Assembly (NCBI RefSeq): GCF_014204415.1
Contig: NZ_JACHLE010000001.1
Location: forward strand, 930,001 to 994,000
DNA length: 64,000 nucleotides
Direction of reading: 5' to 3'
Source of the DNA: Chryseobacterium defluvii
Lineage (GTDB): Bacteria > Bacteroidota > Bacteroidia > Flavobacteriales > Weeksellaceae
Below the pieces are notes generated by a model. It was not told where the DNA came from and searched no databases. It saw only the letters and a program-made list of their open reading frames with translations. The translations under genes were made by a program, and so were the position numbers. Every line of letters starts with the position of its first letter. The stretch's first letter is position 1. This document shows positions 1 through 7,512 of the stretch, in pieces.

Positions 1-441
1 TTCTTTTTCTGTCAGATATTTAAAGATTGGAGCCGTATCATCCCCTTTTACGGAAACTTTTGCTGCCATAGGGAATGTCACGCCATAATTCTTTTGACAG
101 AATGCACCGATCTCCGAATTAGTTCCCGGTTCCTGCCCTCCGAAATTATTAGCAGGAAAACCGACGATCACCAGTTTATCTTTGTGGTCTTCATACAGTT
201 TTTCAAGATCCGCATATTGTGGCGTAAATCCACATTCGGAGGCTGTATTGACAATGAGGATCTTTTTTCCTTTAAAATCGGCAAAATTAATTTCCTTACC
301 ATCAAGGCTTTCTACCTTGAAATCATATATTGTTTTTCCCATAAGTTCGTTGGTTTTAGCTTTGGATATTTCACTTTTCTGATTGGTGCAATTCTGCAGG
401 AAGGCTACAAAAGAAAGCAGTACTAAGAAGATCTTTTTCAT
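1..441 (-). CDS. Glutathione peroxidase family protein, partial (C-terminus beyond window)
   Basis: Thiol peroxidase that reduces hydroperoxides. The minus-strand frame starts at ATG 441 and runs off the left edge after 147 residues. Residues 1-18 are a short hydrophobic leader ending in Leu-Gln-Asn-Cys, which resembles a lipobox, so the enzyme is probably an exported lipoprotein. The catalytic Cys70 sits in NTASECGFTPQY, with cysteine in place of selenocysteine, and the second active-site element GGQEPG places Gln103. The downstream WNF motif falls outside the window. The family is clear; the actual reductant (thioredoxin is usual for Cys-type enzymes) is inference. Confidence 0.9.
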   Translation of the reverse strand, partial: MKKIFLVLLSFVAFLQNCTNQKSEISKAKTNELMGKTIYDFKVESLDGKEINFADFKGKKILIVNTASECGFTPQYADLEKLYEDHKDKLVIVGFPANNFGGQEPGTNSEIGAFCQKNYGVTFPMAAKVSVKGDDTAPIFKYLTEKE

Positions 442-477
442 TCGTATAATTTTAGTTGGCAGTGTTGCCGTATTCAT

Positions 478-1140
478 TTAAAACTTGAAAATATTGGCAG
501 GAAATGCTTTATTGATGTCTATTTTATTGATCAGCATTACATAGTCTCCGTCTTTTTTAAGGCTGATGGATTCTATTCTGAAAGGCATTGCCAAATTTCC
601 CACTTTTTTATAATCGGAATAATTCAGTGTTTCGTCTTTTTTTATTTCCCTTAAAAGCATGTAAGTTTTTGTATCAAAGTAGTAGATATTCTTATTCACA
701 TTTTTTGTAAGCTCCACCTTGTGGCAGTAAATACTTCCTATTTTTTCTTTTCCTAAGTATTTTGCTTCGAAACCTTTATTCTCCCAGTCTATAAAATCGT
801 TATCAAAATTTTCCGGCACATATTCCTTGTATTCCTGGAGTTTATTAGCAGCATAGTTCATGGCATATCCTTTATTACCATCATATCCTTCAATGGCAGT
901 TTCTTTGTTATTGATGGTAATTACTGTTTTGGTAAGATTGGGGCGCTGCTGATAAATTTTAATGGCATATTCATCTTTGATACCCAGAATTACCTTTCCC
1001 TGAAGCAGTACTGAATTCAAAAGCTTCCAATTCGTTAATCCCCCGGATAATTCAATGTTTTTATCTATAATCTCCTTTGCTGTCTGGGCAAAAGTAAATT
1101 GTGAAAATATCAGGACGAAAACAAAAAATAATTTCTTCAT
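478..1140 (-). CDS. Exported outer-membrane lipoprotein-sorting-like protein (LolA-like fold)
   Basis: 220 residues with an N-terminal signal peptide ending at Ala-Gln around residue 19 and no membrane segment after it. The body resembles the LolA/LolB-like sorting proteins common in Flavobacteriia: an early IDKNIELSGG segment, alternating beta-strand-like stretches, and a YYFDTKTYMLLREIKK element near residue 160 typical of beta strands that form a lipid-binding half-barrel. A periplasmic carrier or lipid-binding role is inferred from fold resemblance only. It stands alone between the peroxidase and kdsB. A -7 promoter box (TATATTTG on the minus strand) lies 18 bases upstream. Confidence 0.6.
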   Translation of the reverse strand: MKKLFFVFVLIFSQFTFAQTAKEIIDKNIELSGGLTNWKLLNSVLLQGKVILGIKDEYAIKIYQQRPNLTKTVITINNKETAIEGYDGNKGYAMNYAANKLQEYKEYVPENFDNDFIDWENKGFEAKYLGKEKIGSIYCHKVELTKNVNKNIYYFDTKTYMLLREIKKDETLNYSDYKKVGNLAMPFRIESISLKKDGDYVMLINKIDINKAFPANIFKF

Positions 1141-1157
1141 TAATTCAATTTATAATT

Positions 1158-1165
1158 CAAATATA
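1158..1165 (-). promoter_or_regulatory. Bacteroidetes -7 promoter box
   Basis: TATATTTG on the minus strand fits the TAnnTTTG consensus, upstream of the LolA-like gene starting at 1140. No clear -33 TTTG is seen at the right spacing. Confidence 0.4.
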
Positions 1166-1180
1166 AGGCTTTTGTGGGAA

Positions 1181-1319
1181 GGCGAAAAGGTGAATTTGCA
1201 AAATCGTAAAGTGGTGAAATCGCAAAACTGCTAAATTGCTAAATTGTTAAATTGTTTATGGAATTAAAGCTTTTTTGCAACTTTACGATTTTACGGTTTT
1301 GCGGTTCAACAGTTTTACC
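1181..1319. repeat. 8-nt-period inverted-repeat element, no ORF
   Basis: The left arm (1181-1260) is ten consecutive 8-mers in perfect phase, with a GCAAAA/GTAAA/CTAAA-like pattern (for example TGCAAAAT, CGTAAAGT, TGCTAAAT). The right arm (about 1272-1319) read on the opposite strand is six more phased 8-mers of the same type (GGTAAAAC, CGCAAAAC, CGTAAAAT). The arms are therefore inverted relative to each other with a short AT-rich centre. It fills the gap between kdsB and the LolA-like gene and contains no coding frame. It resembles a miniature inverted-repeat element; its origin is unknown. Confidence 0.75.
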
Positions 1320-1324
1320 TTTAT

Positions 1325-2047
1325 TTAAATTAGCTTTCTCGCTTTTTCCAGATCTTCAGGGGTATCTATTCCTACTCCAATGAAATTGGTCTCTATCATT
1401 CTGATCTTCATTCCATATTCCAGATAGCGGATGCATTCGATCTTTTCGGATATTTCCAGCGGTTTCATTTCCAGTTTTGAGAACTGTAATAAGGCGTGCT
1501 TTCTGAAAGCATATACCCCGATATGCTTAAAATAGCTTACATTATAAGAAGCTTCCCTATGATAAGGAATAACAGAACGGCTGAAATACAATGCAAAACC
1601 ATTATTATCTGTAATAACCTTTACATTATTAGGATTTTCAATCTCTTCTTTTTCCATAAGCTCTATTTTTAAAGAAGCCAGAGAGATCTCCTGATGATGG
1701 TCTTCTTTAAAGACTTCTATGAGTTGCTTCAACGGTTCGGTCTTAAGGAAAGGCTCATCCCCCTGAACATTGATCACAATGTCACATTCTATATTCTGAA
1801 CCGCTTCCGCAATACGGTCACTTCCCGTTTCATGCTGTCCTGTCATTACGGCTTTTCCGCCATTTTTAACGATCTCATCAAAGATAATTTCAGAGTCCGT
1901 GGCCACAAAAACTTCATCGAACAGATCTGTTTCCACAACATTCTGATAAGTAGTGGTAATGACGGTTTTTTCTCCTAATACCTGCATCAGCTTTCCCGGA
2001 AACCGGCTTGCTTCGTAACGGGCGGGGATCACAGCTATAATCTTCAT
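1325..2047 (-). CDS. kdsB: 3-deoxy-manno-octulosonate cytidylyltransferase (CMP-KDO synthetase)
   Basis: Activates KDO with CTP to give CMP-KDO for the inner core of lipopolysaccharide, in the cytoplasm. At 240 residues the length is normal for KdsB. The N-terminus has the nucleotide-binding motif [13 protein letters not shown] (residues 7-19). An NVQGDEPF motif around residue 94 and the C-terminal [14 protein letters not shown] are family hallmarks. The start ATG at 2047 begins [10 protein letters not shown], as expected. Flanked by repeat elements on both sides, so it is probably transcribed alone or from a distant promoter. Confidence 0.95.
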   Translation of the reverse strand: MKIIAVIPARYEASRFPGKLMQVLGEKTVITTTYQNVVETDLFDEVFVATDSEIIFDEIVKNGGKAVMTGQHETGSDRIAEAVQNIECDIVINVQGDEPFLKTEPLKQLIEVFKEDHHQEISLASLKIELMEKEEIENPNNVKVITDNNGFALYFSRSVIPYHREASYNVSYFKHIGVYAFRKHALLQFSKLEMKPLEISEKIECIRYLEYGMKIRMIETNFIGVGIDTPEDLEKARKLI

Positions 2048-2049
2048 TT

Positions 2050-2084
2050 TAATTATGAGTTATAAGTTATTAATTATGAGTTAT
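2050..2084. repeat. Solo heptad array (7-nt period)
   Basis: Five consecutive in-phase heptamers on plus: TAATTAT, GAGTTAT, AAGTTAT, TAATTAT, GAGTTAT. These are the same units that form the inverted arms of the cassettes at 2710-3094 and 4381-4790, but here there is one arm and no ORF. It lies just upstream of the kdsB start. Confidence 0.75.
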
Positions 2085-2100
2085 GCTTTTTATGGTGTAT

Positions 2101-2703
2101 TTAACCTATATAATTTGCCAGAAAAATAACTCCGTATATCCATGAAACATACAGAAACGAATAAAAAAGACCGAATCCTATGCTTTTTAACAAATTTCCT
2201 TTACACTGTCTTGAATTTTTAAACACCAAACGTAAGGCACGGAAGAATATCCAATAGAGCATTGCCGCCAGAAATAAAACCGCAACCCAAAATATAAATC
2301 CTAAAAAATACAAGGCAAAAGCAATAATAATGGCAGCCAGAAACCAAAGTATAATGGCTACTATAACTCCAAGACATCCTTCATCACCACCTCCTACATC
2401 CGGAAGGTCAAAATCTCCTCCCTCAAACGATGGCATCTTGTCCGGATATGCTTTCTTTATTCTTTCCTTATGGAAAATACTTCCCACATTATCTTTTAAT
2501 TTCAGTCCATAATACAATCCAAAACTGATAAACAGGAAAAATGCACCCGCTATAATTGAGGTTGACAAAATTGAATTCTGAAATAAAGAACGGTGAGAAT
2601 CTTTTCCGGAAAGCCAGACACTTACAATAACCAGGACAATGATCACTAATGTTGAGTAACATACAATTTTGGTTTCGAGAAAAGATTTCCTAGGGAAGTT
2701 CAT
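2101..2703 (-). CDS. Uncharacterised multi-pass membrane protein
   Basis: 200 residues, family not recognised. About five hydrophobic segments: near residues 14-31, 47-66, 108-130 and 131-153, and at the C-terminus (about 172-198). A soluble loop around residues 70-107 contains PDVGGGDEG, a glycine/acid-rich turn just before a membrane helix. No catalytic motif is evident. The start ATG at 2703 is preceded by the left arm of a heptad-repeat cassette, so its native promoter may have been displaced by that insertion. Probably an inner-membrane protein; no function is proposed. Confidence 0.65.
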   Translation of the reverse strand: MNFPRKSFLETKIVCYSTLVIIVLVIVSVWLSGKDSHRSLFQNSILSTSIIAGAFFLFISFGLYYGLKLKDNVGSIFHKERIKKAYPDKMPSFEGGDFDLPDVGGGDEGCLGVIVAIILWFLAAIIIAFALYFLGFIFWVAVLFLAAMLYWIFFRALRLVFKNSRQCKGNLLKSIGFGLFYSFLYVSWIYGVIFLANYIG

Positions 2704-2709
2704 ATCAAA

Positions 2710-3094
2710 AGTTATAAGTTATTTATTATGAGTTTTACTTTTTGTTGTAATTATTATACTTCGGATTATTTTCAAAATTTCCAATGCTGGATTTTTTAAT
2801 CTCTCAAATTCTTCTTTAGAAATATAATCTGTTGCAAATAAAAGCTCAAGCCAATAAATTGTTTCATCACATTCTTTTTGAGAAATAGAGAGTTTATGAA
2901 TAAAATCCATTCTACTTTTGAGCATTTAAAGCTTCTCTAACATTTGCTCCCGAACGTAATAATTGTTTGGATAAAGTAAATTCTCTTTTTTCAGCAGTGA
3001 ATTTTTTATGAAAATTCACAATATCTACTGCAAACTCGAAACTCTTTTTCCCACAACGCTTTCACTCATAACTCATAATAAATAACTTATAACT
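2710..3094 (-). mobile_element. Heptad inverted-repeat cassette A (four-helix-bundle ORF, decayed)
   Basis: Bounded by a perfect 25-bp terminal inverted repeat, 2710-2734 and 3070-3094. Each arm is a run of phased heptamers (ATAACTC, ATAATAA, ATAACTT in the plus orientation of the right arm). The enclosed minus-strand ORF relic both starts and stops inside the arms. No transposase and no clear target-site duplication are visible. The same architecture recurs at 4381-4790. This resembles the stem-forming ends of 23S rRNA intervening sequences, which encode the same protein family, but here the element is intergenic. Confidence 0.7.
2719..3069 (-). pseudogene. Four-helix-bundle (23S rRNA IVP-like) protein, frameshifted copy
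   Basis: Reading from ATG 3069, the sequence follows the intact paralogue at 4405-4761 but is broken three times. One base is missing near 3044-3052 (after MSESVVGK), giving an early stop. A 12-bp in-frame deletion near 2946-2950 removes Thr-Ser-Val-Gly between short GGA repeats. One extra base near 2914-2920 shifts the frame back. The remaining open tail (2719-2925) still reads RMDFIHKLSISQKE and YWLELLFATDYIS, nearly identical to the paralogue. The length difference is fully accounted for by these changes plus two extra C-terminal codons. Not functional as read. Confidence 0.85.
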
Positions 3095-3098
3095 CTAC

Positions 3099-4352
3099 TC
3101 ATTTTAACTTATTTAATGCATTCTCCAGTTTCGGCATCATCACTTCAATTTCATGGATGTCTAATCCTCCTACCGAAGCCCGGAACCAGGGATCAGACTT
3201 CTCTTCCCCGAAGGCTGAAAACGGAACCAATGCCACACCCGCTTCATTGATCAGGTAAAATACCAGATCGGAAGAATTCCCGATCACCGTTCCGTCCGGT
3301 TTTGTTTTTCCGATATAATCCAGTTTGATGGTAAGGTAAAGAGCTCCCATCGGCTGAATGCTTTCTACGGCCAGTCCTTTTCCTTTCAAATCCTGAATTC
3401 CATTATGAAGGACTTTTAAACTGGCTTCAAGCTTTGCTTTAAAATCGTCTACGAAAGTAGTCACATTTTCAGAATCTTCGTAGAACTTTGCTGTAGCTTC
3501 CTGCTCTGGTTTTGGTGCCCAAGCTCCCACATGGGTAAGAAGGGCTTTCATTTTATCAATGATATGAGCCGGACCAAATCCCCATCCTACGCGCACTCCT
3601 GTTGCTGCAAGGCATTTAGAGATCCCATCAATGTAGATGGTATATTCTTTCATTTCCGGGAACAAAGAAACAGGATCGAAATGCTGTGCCCCGAAAGTAA
3701 GGTTAGAATAGATCTGGTCATACATCAGGTACAACGGCTTCTCGTTCTCTCCTCTTTTCTTGTTTTCTGCCAGGATCAGCTCGCAAATTTCAGAAAGCTG
3801 TTCTTTGGTAAACATGGTCCCTGTAGGGTTTAATGGTGAACAAAGTGCCAACAAAACAGCACCGCTCAAATGTGGTTTCAGATCATCTGCTGTTGGAAGG
3901 AAATTATTTTCAGGGGTTGTTTTTACCTCCACTTCTTTAGCGGACGTAAGATAAGCATAATGGTCGTTATTCCATGATGGAATAGGATATACGACTTTGT
4001 CCCCTTCATCCACGATTGTTTTGTATACCGCATAGATCAAGGGCCTTGATCCTGCCGTGATCAGGATATCATTCGGGTCATAATCAAGGTTCCATCTGTT
4101 TTTTAAATCCCTGGAAACTTCTTTTCTTAAAGATAAAAGTCCATTGGCAGGCGGATAATTGGTGAGATTATTCTGATAGGCTTTCTGAATCTCTTCCTTC
4201 AGCTTTGTCGGTATCGGGTAGATATTGGAATTCAGATCGCCAATAGTAAGATTGGCTATTTCTGCTCCTTTTGCCTTTAACTCATTTACTTCATTACCAA
4301 TTTTTACAATTTCAGAACCGATCAGGTTCGCCGCTAATTTTGAAACTTTCAC
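3099..4352 (-). CDS. PLP-dependent class I/II aminotransferase
   Basis: 417-residue fold-type I aminotransferase of the aspartate aminotransferase superfamily. The Schiff-base lysine is K246 in DGISKCLAATGVRVGW. Asn175 is in CSPLNPTG, Asp212 in YDQIY, and the substrate carboxylate arginine is near the C-terminus in WFRASVGG. Catalyses transfer of an amino group to a 2-oxo acid; aspartate or an aromatic/branched substrate cannot be decided from sequence alone. It is bracketed by two direct-orientation four-helix-bundle cassettes, ending five bases from the right arm of cassette A. Cytoplasmic. Confidence 0.9.
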   Translation of the reverse strand: MKVSKLAANLIGSEIVKIGNEVNELKAKGAEIANLTIGDLNSNIYPIPTKLKEEIQKAYQNNLTNYPPANGLLSLRKEVSRDLKNRWNLDYDPNDILITAGSRPLIYAVYKTIVDEGDKVVYPIPSWNNDHYAYLTSAKEVEVKTTPENNFLPTADDLKPHLSGAVLLALCSPLNPTGTMFTKEQLSEICELILAENKKRGENEKPLYLMYDQIYSNLTFGAQHFDPVSLFPEMKEYTIYIDGISKCLAATGVRVGWGFGPAHIIDKMKALLTHVGAWAPKPEQEATAKFYEDSENVTTFVDDFKAKLEASLKVLHNGIQDLKGKGLAVESIQPMGALYLTIKLDYIGKTKPDGTVIGNSSDLVFYLINEAGVALVPFSAFGEEKSDPWFRASVGGLDIHEIEVMMPKLENALNKLK

Positions 4353-4380
4353 TTTATTTTTATTATTACGTTATTTATTA

Positions 4381-4790
4381 TTGTTATAAGTTATTAATTA
4401 TGAGTTATGAGTTTTTGCTTTTTGTAGTAATTATTATGCTTCTTATCATTTTTAAAATTTCCAATGCCGGATTTTTTAAACTATTAAACTCATCTTGTGA
4501 AATATAATCTGTGGCGAATAAAAGTTCGAGCCAATAGATCGTTTCATCACTTTCTTTCTGAGAAATAGAGAGTTTATGGATAAAATCCATTCTGCTTTGA
4601 GCATTCAATGCTTCTCTAACATTAGCTCCAACAGATGTTCCTGAACGTAAAATTTGCTTAGACAATATGAACTCTTTCTTTTCCAAACTAAACTTCTTGT
4701 AAAAATTTACAATACTTATGGCAAATTCAAAGCTCTTCTTCGCAATAATACTTTCACTCATAATTCATCACTCAAAACTTATAACTTATC
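4381..4790 (-). mobile_element. Heptad inverted-repeat cassette B (intact four-helix-bundle ORF)
   Basis: Left arm 4381-4415 is five phased heptamers on plus (TTGTTAT, AAGTTAT, TAATTAT, GAGTTAT, GAGTTTT). Right arm 4753-4790 is phased heptamers of the complementary type (ATAATTC, ATCACTC, AAAACTT, ATAACTT). The arms are inverted but imperfect. The ORF start and stop codons both fall within the arms, as in cassette A. It has the same orientation as cassette A, with the aminotransferase between them. No transposase or obvious target duplication. Confidence 0.7.
4405..4761 (-). CDS. Four-helix-bundle protein (23S rRNA intervening-sequence protein family)
   Basis: 118 residues, the normal length for this family of small helical proteins first described from 23S rRNA intervening sequences; the Avd accessory protein of diversity-generating retroelements is a structural relative. 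Conserved features: KSFEFAISIV near the N-terminus, the RSGTSVGANVREA core (residues about 40-52), a DFIHKLSISQKE segment and ETIYWLELL. Basic patches suggest nucleic-acid contact, but molecular function is unknown. The start ATG straddles two heptads of the flanking arm and the TAA stop is inside the other arm. Not in an rRNA gene here. A frameshifted sister copy lies 1.3 kb away. Confidence 0.85.
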   Translation of the reverse strand: MSESIIAKKSFEFAISIVNFYKKFSLEKKEFILSKQILRSGTSVGANVREALNAQSRMDFIHKLSISQKESDETIYWLELLFATDYISQDEFNSLKNPALEILKMIRSIIITTKSKNS

Positions 4791-6506
4791 TTATACTAAT
4801 TGCAGATCTCTTTTCACTTCTTCTATTTTTTCTTCCAGCGTTATCAGTTTTTCTTTGAAATCCGCTTCTGAAGTGATGGAATCTTTTACTGAGATATAAA
4901 ATTTAATTTTAGGTTCTGTTCCTGAAGGTCTTACACAAACTTTAGTCCCGTCTTGTGTGTAATAGATCAACACGTTGGATTTTGGGATGTCGTTCATTAC
5001 CTTTTTTTCATTCTGGGAAACAACAAAGTTAGTCTGCTCCTTGAAATCTTTTACTTCTTCTACTAATGATCCTGCCAATTGTTTAGGCGGGTTTTCACGG
5101 AAGTTCTTCATCATATTCTGGATTTCTTCGGCGCCGTCTCTTCCTTTTCTCACCAGATTTACCAGCCCTTCATAGTACATGCCTGTTTCCTGATAGATCT
5201 CGATCATGTACTGGTACATGGTTTTACCATTGGCTTTACACCATGCGGCTATTTCGCATGCCAGAACAATACTTCCACAAGAGTCTTTGTCCCGAACGAA
5301 ATCTCCGGTCATAAACCCAAAGCTTTCTTCACCACCGCAGACAAATTTTTCTCTTCCCTCCGCTTCACGGATCATCTTACCGATCCATTTGAACCCTGTA
5401 AGCCCCACTTTACAATCTACTCCAAATTTCTGGGCTATATCAAAGAAAATATCTGAAGTTACGATCGTAGAGCCTATGAACTCTTTTCCAGTGATCCTTT
5501 CCTGCTTTCTCCATTCATTCAAAATATAATAGGTAAGGATGGTATTGGTCTGGTTACCGTTCAGCAACTGCATTTCCCCGTCAAGGTTTCTTACGGCAAT
5601 TCCTAATCGGTCACCATCCGGGTCTGTTCCGATAACGATATCAGCATTCGTAATTCTTGCCAAATCCATTGCCATTTCCAAAGCAGCAGGTTCTTCAGGG
5701 TTTGGAGAATCCACCGTCGGGAAATTCCCGCTTGGGATCATTTGTTCCCTTACTAAATCTATTTTTTTGAAGCCTGCCTTTTCCAATGCTTTCGGAACGG
5801 TAGTATAGGTTGTTCCGTGGATCGAAGTGAAAACAATATTCAAATTTTCTTTTCCTACATTCTGATATGTAGAATGTTCGATACAGGCATCAATATAAAC
5901 ATCATCCTGCTCTTCGCCTATCCACTCGATCAGGTCATCATTTCCATCGAATTTAATTTCTTCAAATTTTACGGAATATACTTCATTGATAATGGCTTCA
6001 TCATGTGGAGGAACAATTTGTGCCCCGTCATTCCAGTACACTTTATAACCATTATATTCAGGCGGATTGTGAGACGCCGTCAATACGATTCCGCCGTTAC
6101 AGTTTTTATCACGAACCGTAAAAGACAATTCGGGAGTGGGTCTGTGATCTTTAAAAAGCAGGACTTTAATCCCGTTGGCCGTTAAAACGTCAGCAACCAG
6201 TTTTCCGAATTCCTTAGAGTTATTACGCACGTCATATGCAATAGCCACCTTGATCTCTTCATTGGGAAACTGCTTCAGCATATAGTTCGCAAGTCCCTGT
6301 GTAGCCTGTCCTAACGTATATTTATTTAAACGATTGGTCCCAACACCCATAATGCCCCGCATCCCTCCTGTTCCAAACTCCAGCTCTCTGTAAAAAGAGT
6401 CTTCCAGGTCCGGAGAATTACTGTCGATCAAAAGCTGAACAGCTTCTCTTGTTTCCTGATCGAATGTATCACTTAACCAAAGTTTTGCTTTTTCTAATGT
6501 TGTCAT
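4791..6506 (-). CDS. Phospho-sugar mutase (phosphoglucomutase/phosphomannomutase family)
   Basis: 571 residues from ATG 6506 (MTTLEKAKLWLS); the open frame extends 16 codons further to 6554, but that extension is lysine/asparagine-rich and unlike the family. Interconverts hexose 1- and 6-phosphates through a phosphoserine. The catalytic serine is S145 in TASHNPPEYNGY, the metal loop is DPDGDR (about residue 300), the sugar-binding loop is GGEESFG, and the phosphate-binding RPSGTEPK is near the C-terminus. The long form is typical of Bacteroidetes phosphopentomutase-like or glucose-specific enzymes, so substrate is open. Stop codon abuts cassette B. Confidence 0.9.
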   Translation of the reverse strand: MTTLEKAKLWLSDTFDQETREAVQLLIDSNSPDLEDSFYRELEFGTGGMRGIMGVGTNRLNKYTLGQATQGLANYMLKQFPNEEIKVAIAYDVRNNSKEFGKLVADVLTANGIKVLLFKDHRPTPELSFTVRDKNCNGGIVLTASHNPPEYNGYKVYWNDGAQIVPPHDEAIINEVYSVKFEEIKFDGNDDLIEWIGEEQDDVYIDACIEHSTYQNVGKENLNIVFTSIHGTTYTTVPKALEKAGFKKIDLVREQMIPSGNFPTVDSPNPEEPAALEMAMDLARITNADIVIGTDPDGDRLGIAVRNLDGEMQLLNGNQTNTILTYYILNEWRKQERITGKEFIGSTIVTSDIFFDIAQKFGVDCKVGLTGFKWIGKMIREAEGREKFVCGGEESFGFMTGDFVRDKDSCGSIVLACEIAAWCKANGKTMYQYMIEIYQETGMYYEGLVNLVRKGRDGAEEIQNMMKNFRENPPKQLAGSLVEEVKDFKEQTNFVVSQNEKKVMNDIPKSNVLIYYTQDGTKVCVRPSGTEPKIKFYISVKDSITSEADFKEKLITLEEKIEEVKRDLQLV

Positions 6507-6637
6507 ATTTGTATTTTGTCCGTTTTTTAGTTTGCTATATTTAATTTTTGTCATTTTAAGGAATGAAAAATCTCTTACTATTATTTAATTAGATTCTTTA
6601 CTGCACTTCGTTCCGTTCTGAATGACAAAAGAGAATA

Positions 6638-7342
6638 TTAATTCAGTTTTTTATTCTCAACCTTCGTCGTCTTATCAATTTTAAATGCACGGATCGGGTC
6701 GTTATAATACAAAAATTTTGCAGTATTCTGAACATGCCCTTTCAGGGAATCCTTGACATTGACTTCTGCATAATTCCCGTTTTTTGAATCAATATCCAGA
6801 TTTCCTATTTTCCAATAAGGCGCAATTAAACTCGCCGTATCAGAAATCTTTATCACGGCATCTTTGGTTCTTCCCAGAAAATTAGCCCTGCTTCTGTTCA
6901 GCATTTCCACTTCTGCTCTTCTCGTATTCACTGAACCCATAAATGTAGCATTATTTTTCAAATTCAGCCTAAAATTATCGGTTTTTATTTCACTGGAAAT
7001 ATTCATTTCTGCGGAATCTGAAATACTTATTTTTTCCGGGCTGTATCTGGAATAAATGGTAATATTATAAAAATCAACACCTTTTGTTTCCCTAAGCTCG
7101 GTAATGAACAAACCTTCGTCTTTTACTTCAATATGAAGGTTATCATAAATATTGGGATACGTTTCCACATTGACCATACTTTTATTTCCCCGAACAAGAA
7201 ACGTTCTGAATTTTCCTTTCAGAAAGATATTTTTAAAATTTTCCACAGGAATTTCCTTGCTTTCAATGGTTCCTTTCGGAGCTATCTTTCCACAGGAAAC
7301 AACAAGGATAAGTATGAATAAAAGGCTGATATATTTTTTCAT
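6638..7342 (-). CDS. DUF2807 (head GIN domain) lipoprotein
   Basis: 234 residues. The leader ends in the lipobox Val-Val-Ser-Cys with Cys17, so it is probably lipid-anchored. The body is made of short repeating beta-strand stretches with Asn, Ser and Gly turns (for example AEMNISSEIK and NNATFMGSVNTRRAEVEM), typical of the auto-transporter-adhesin-like right-handed beta-helix of DUF2807 proteins, which are abundant in Bacteroidetes. Function unknown; cell-envelope location is inferred from the lipobox. No operon partner. Confidence 0.75.
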   Translation of the reverse strand: MKKYISLLFILILVVSCGKIAPKGTIESKEIPVENFKNIFLKGKFRTFLVRGNKSMVNVETYPNIYDNLHIEVKDEGLFITELRETKGVDFYNITIYSRYSPEKISISDSAEMNISSEIKTDNFRLNLKNNATFMGSVNTRRAEVEMLNRSRANFLGRTKDAVIKISDTASLIAPYWKIGNLDIDSKNGNYAEVNVKDSLKGHVQNTAKFLYYNDPIRAFKIDKTTKVENKKLN

Positions 7343-7512
7343 GCTGTTTTAAAAGATTTCATTGAAATTGGAGAATGACTAAGTATAGTTAATTAGTTTT
7401 TATATTGAGTATGAAAACACTTTCAAATTAAACTAAAAGAGTGGTTAAGTCTTAACTTGTATAAACTTCAAGAAACAGTAAAAGAGGTTTCAATCTTTAT
7501 TTATTATTATTT

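Noticed and set aside
1181..1260. CRISPR array
   Set aside because: Units are 8 bp without unique spacers and no cas gene is present; the same applies to the 7-nt arrays.
2719..2925. 68-residue ORF as a stand-alone small gene
   Set aside because: It is the C-terminal part of a frameshifted four-helix-bundle gene; upstream sequence in the other frames aligns with the intact paralogue.
2710..4790. Insertion sequence with transposase
   Set aside because: Inverted repeats are present but no transposase or DDE/HUH-like ORF is encoded inside either cassette.
5079..5456. 125-residue plus-strand ORF
   Set aside because: Antisense shadow of the phospho-sugar mutase, which has full catalytic motifs on the other strand.
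4791..6554. Longer phospho-sugar mutase from ATG 6554
   Set aside because: The first 16 residues are lysine/asparagine-rich and not family-like; the start at 6506 gives the usual N-terminus.
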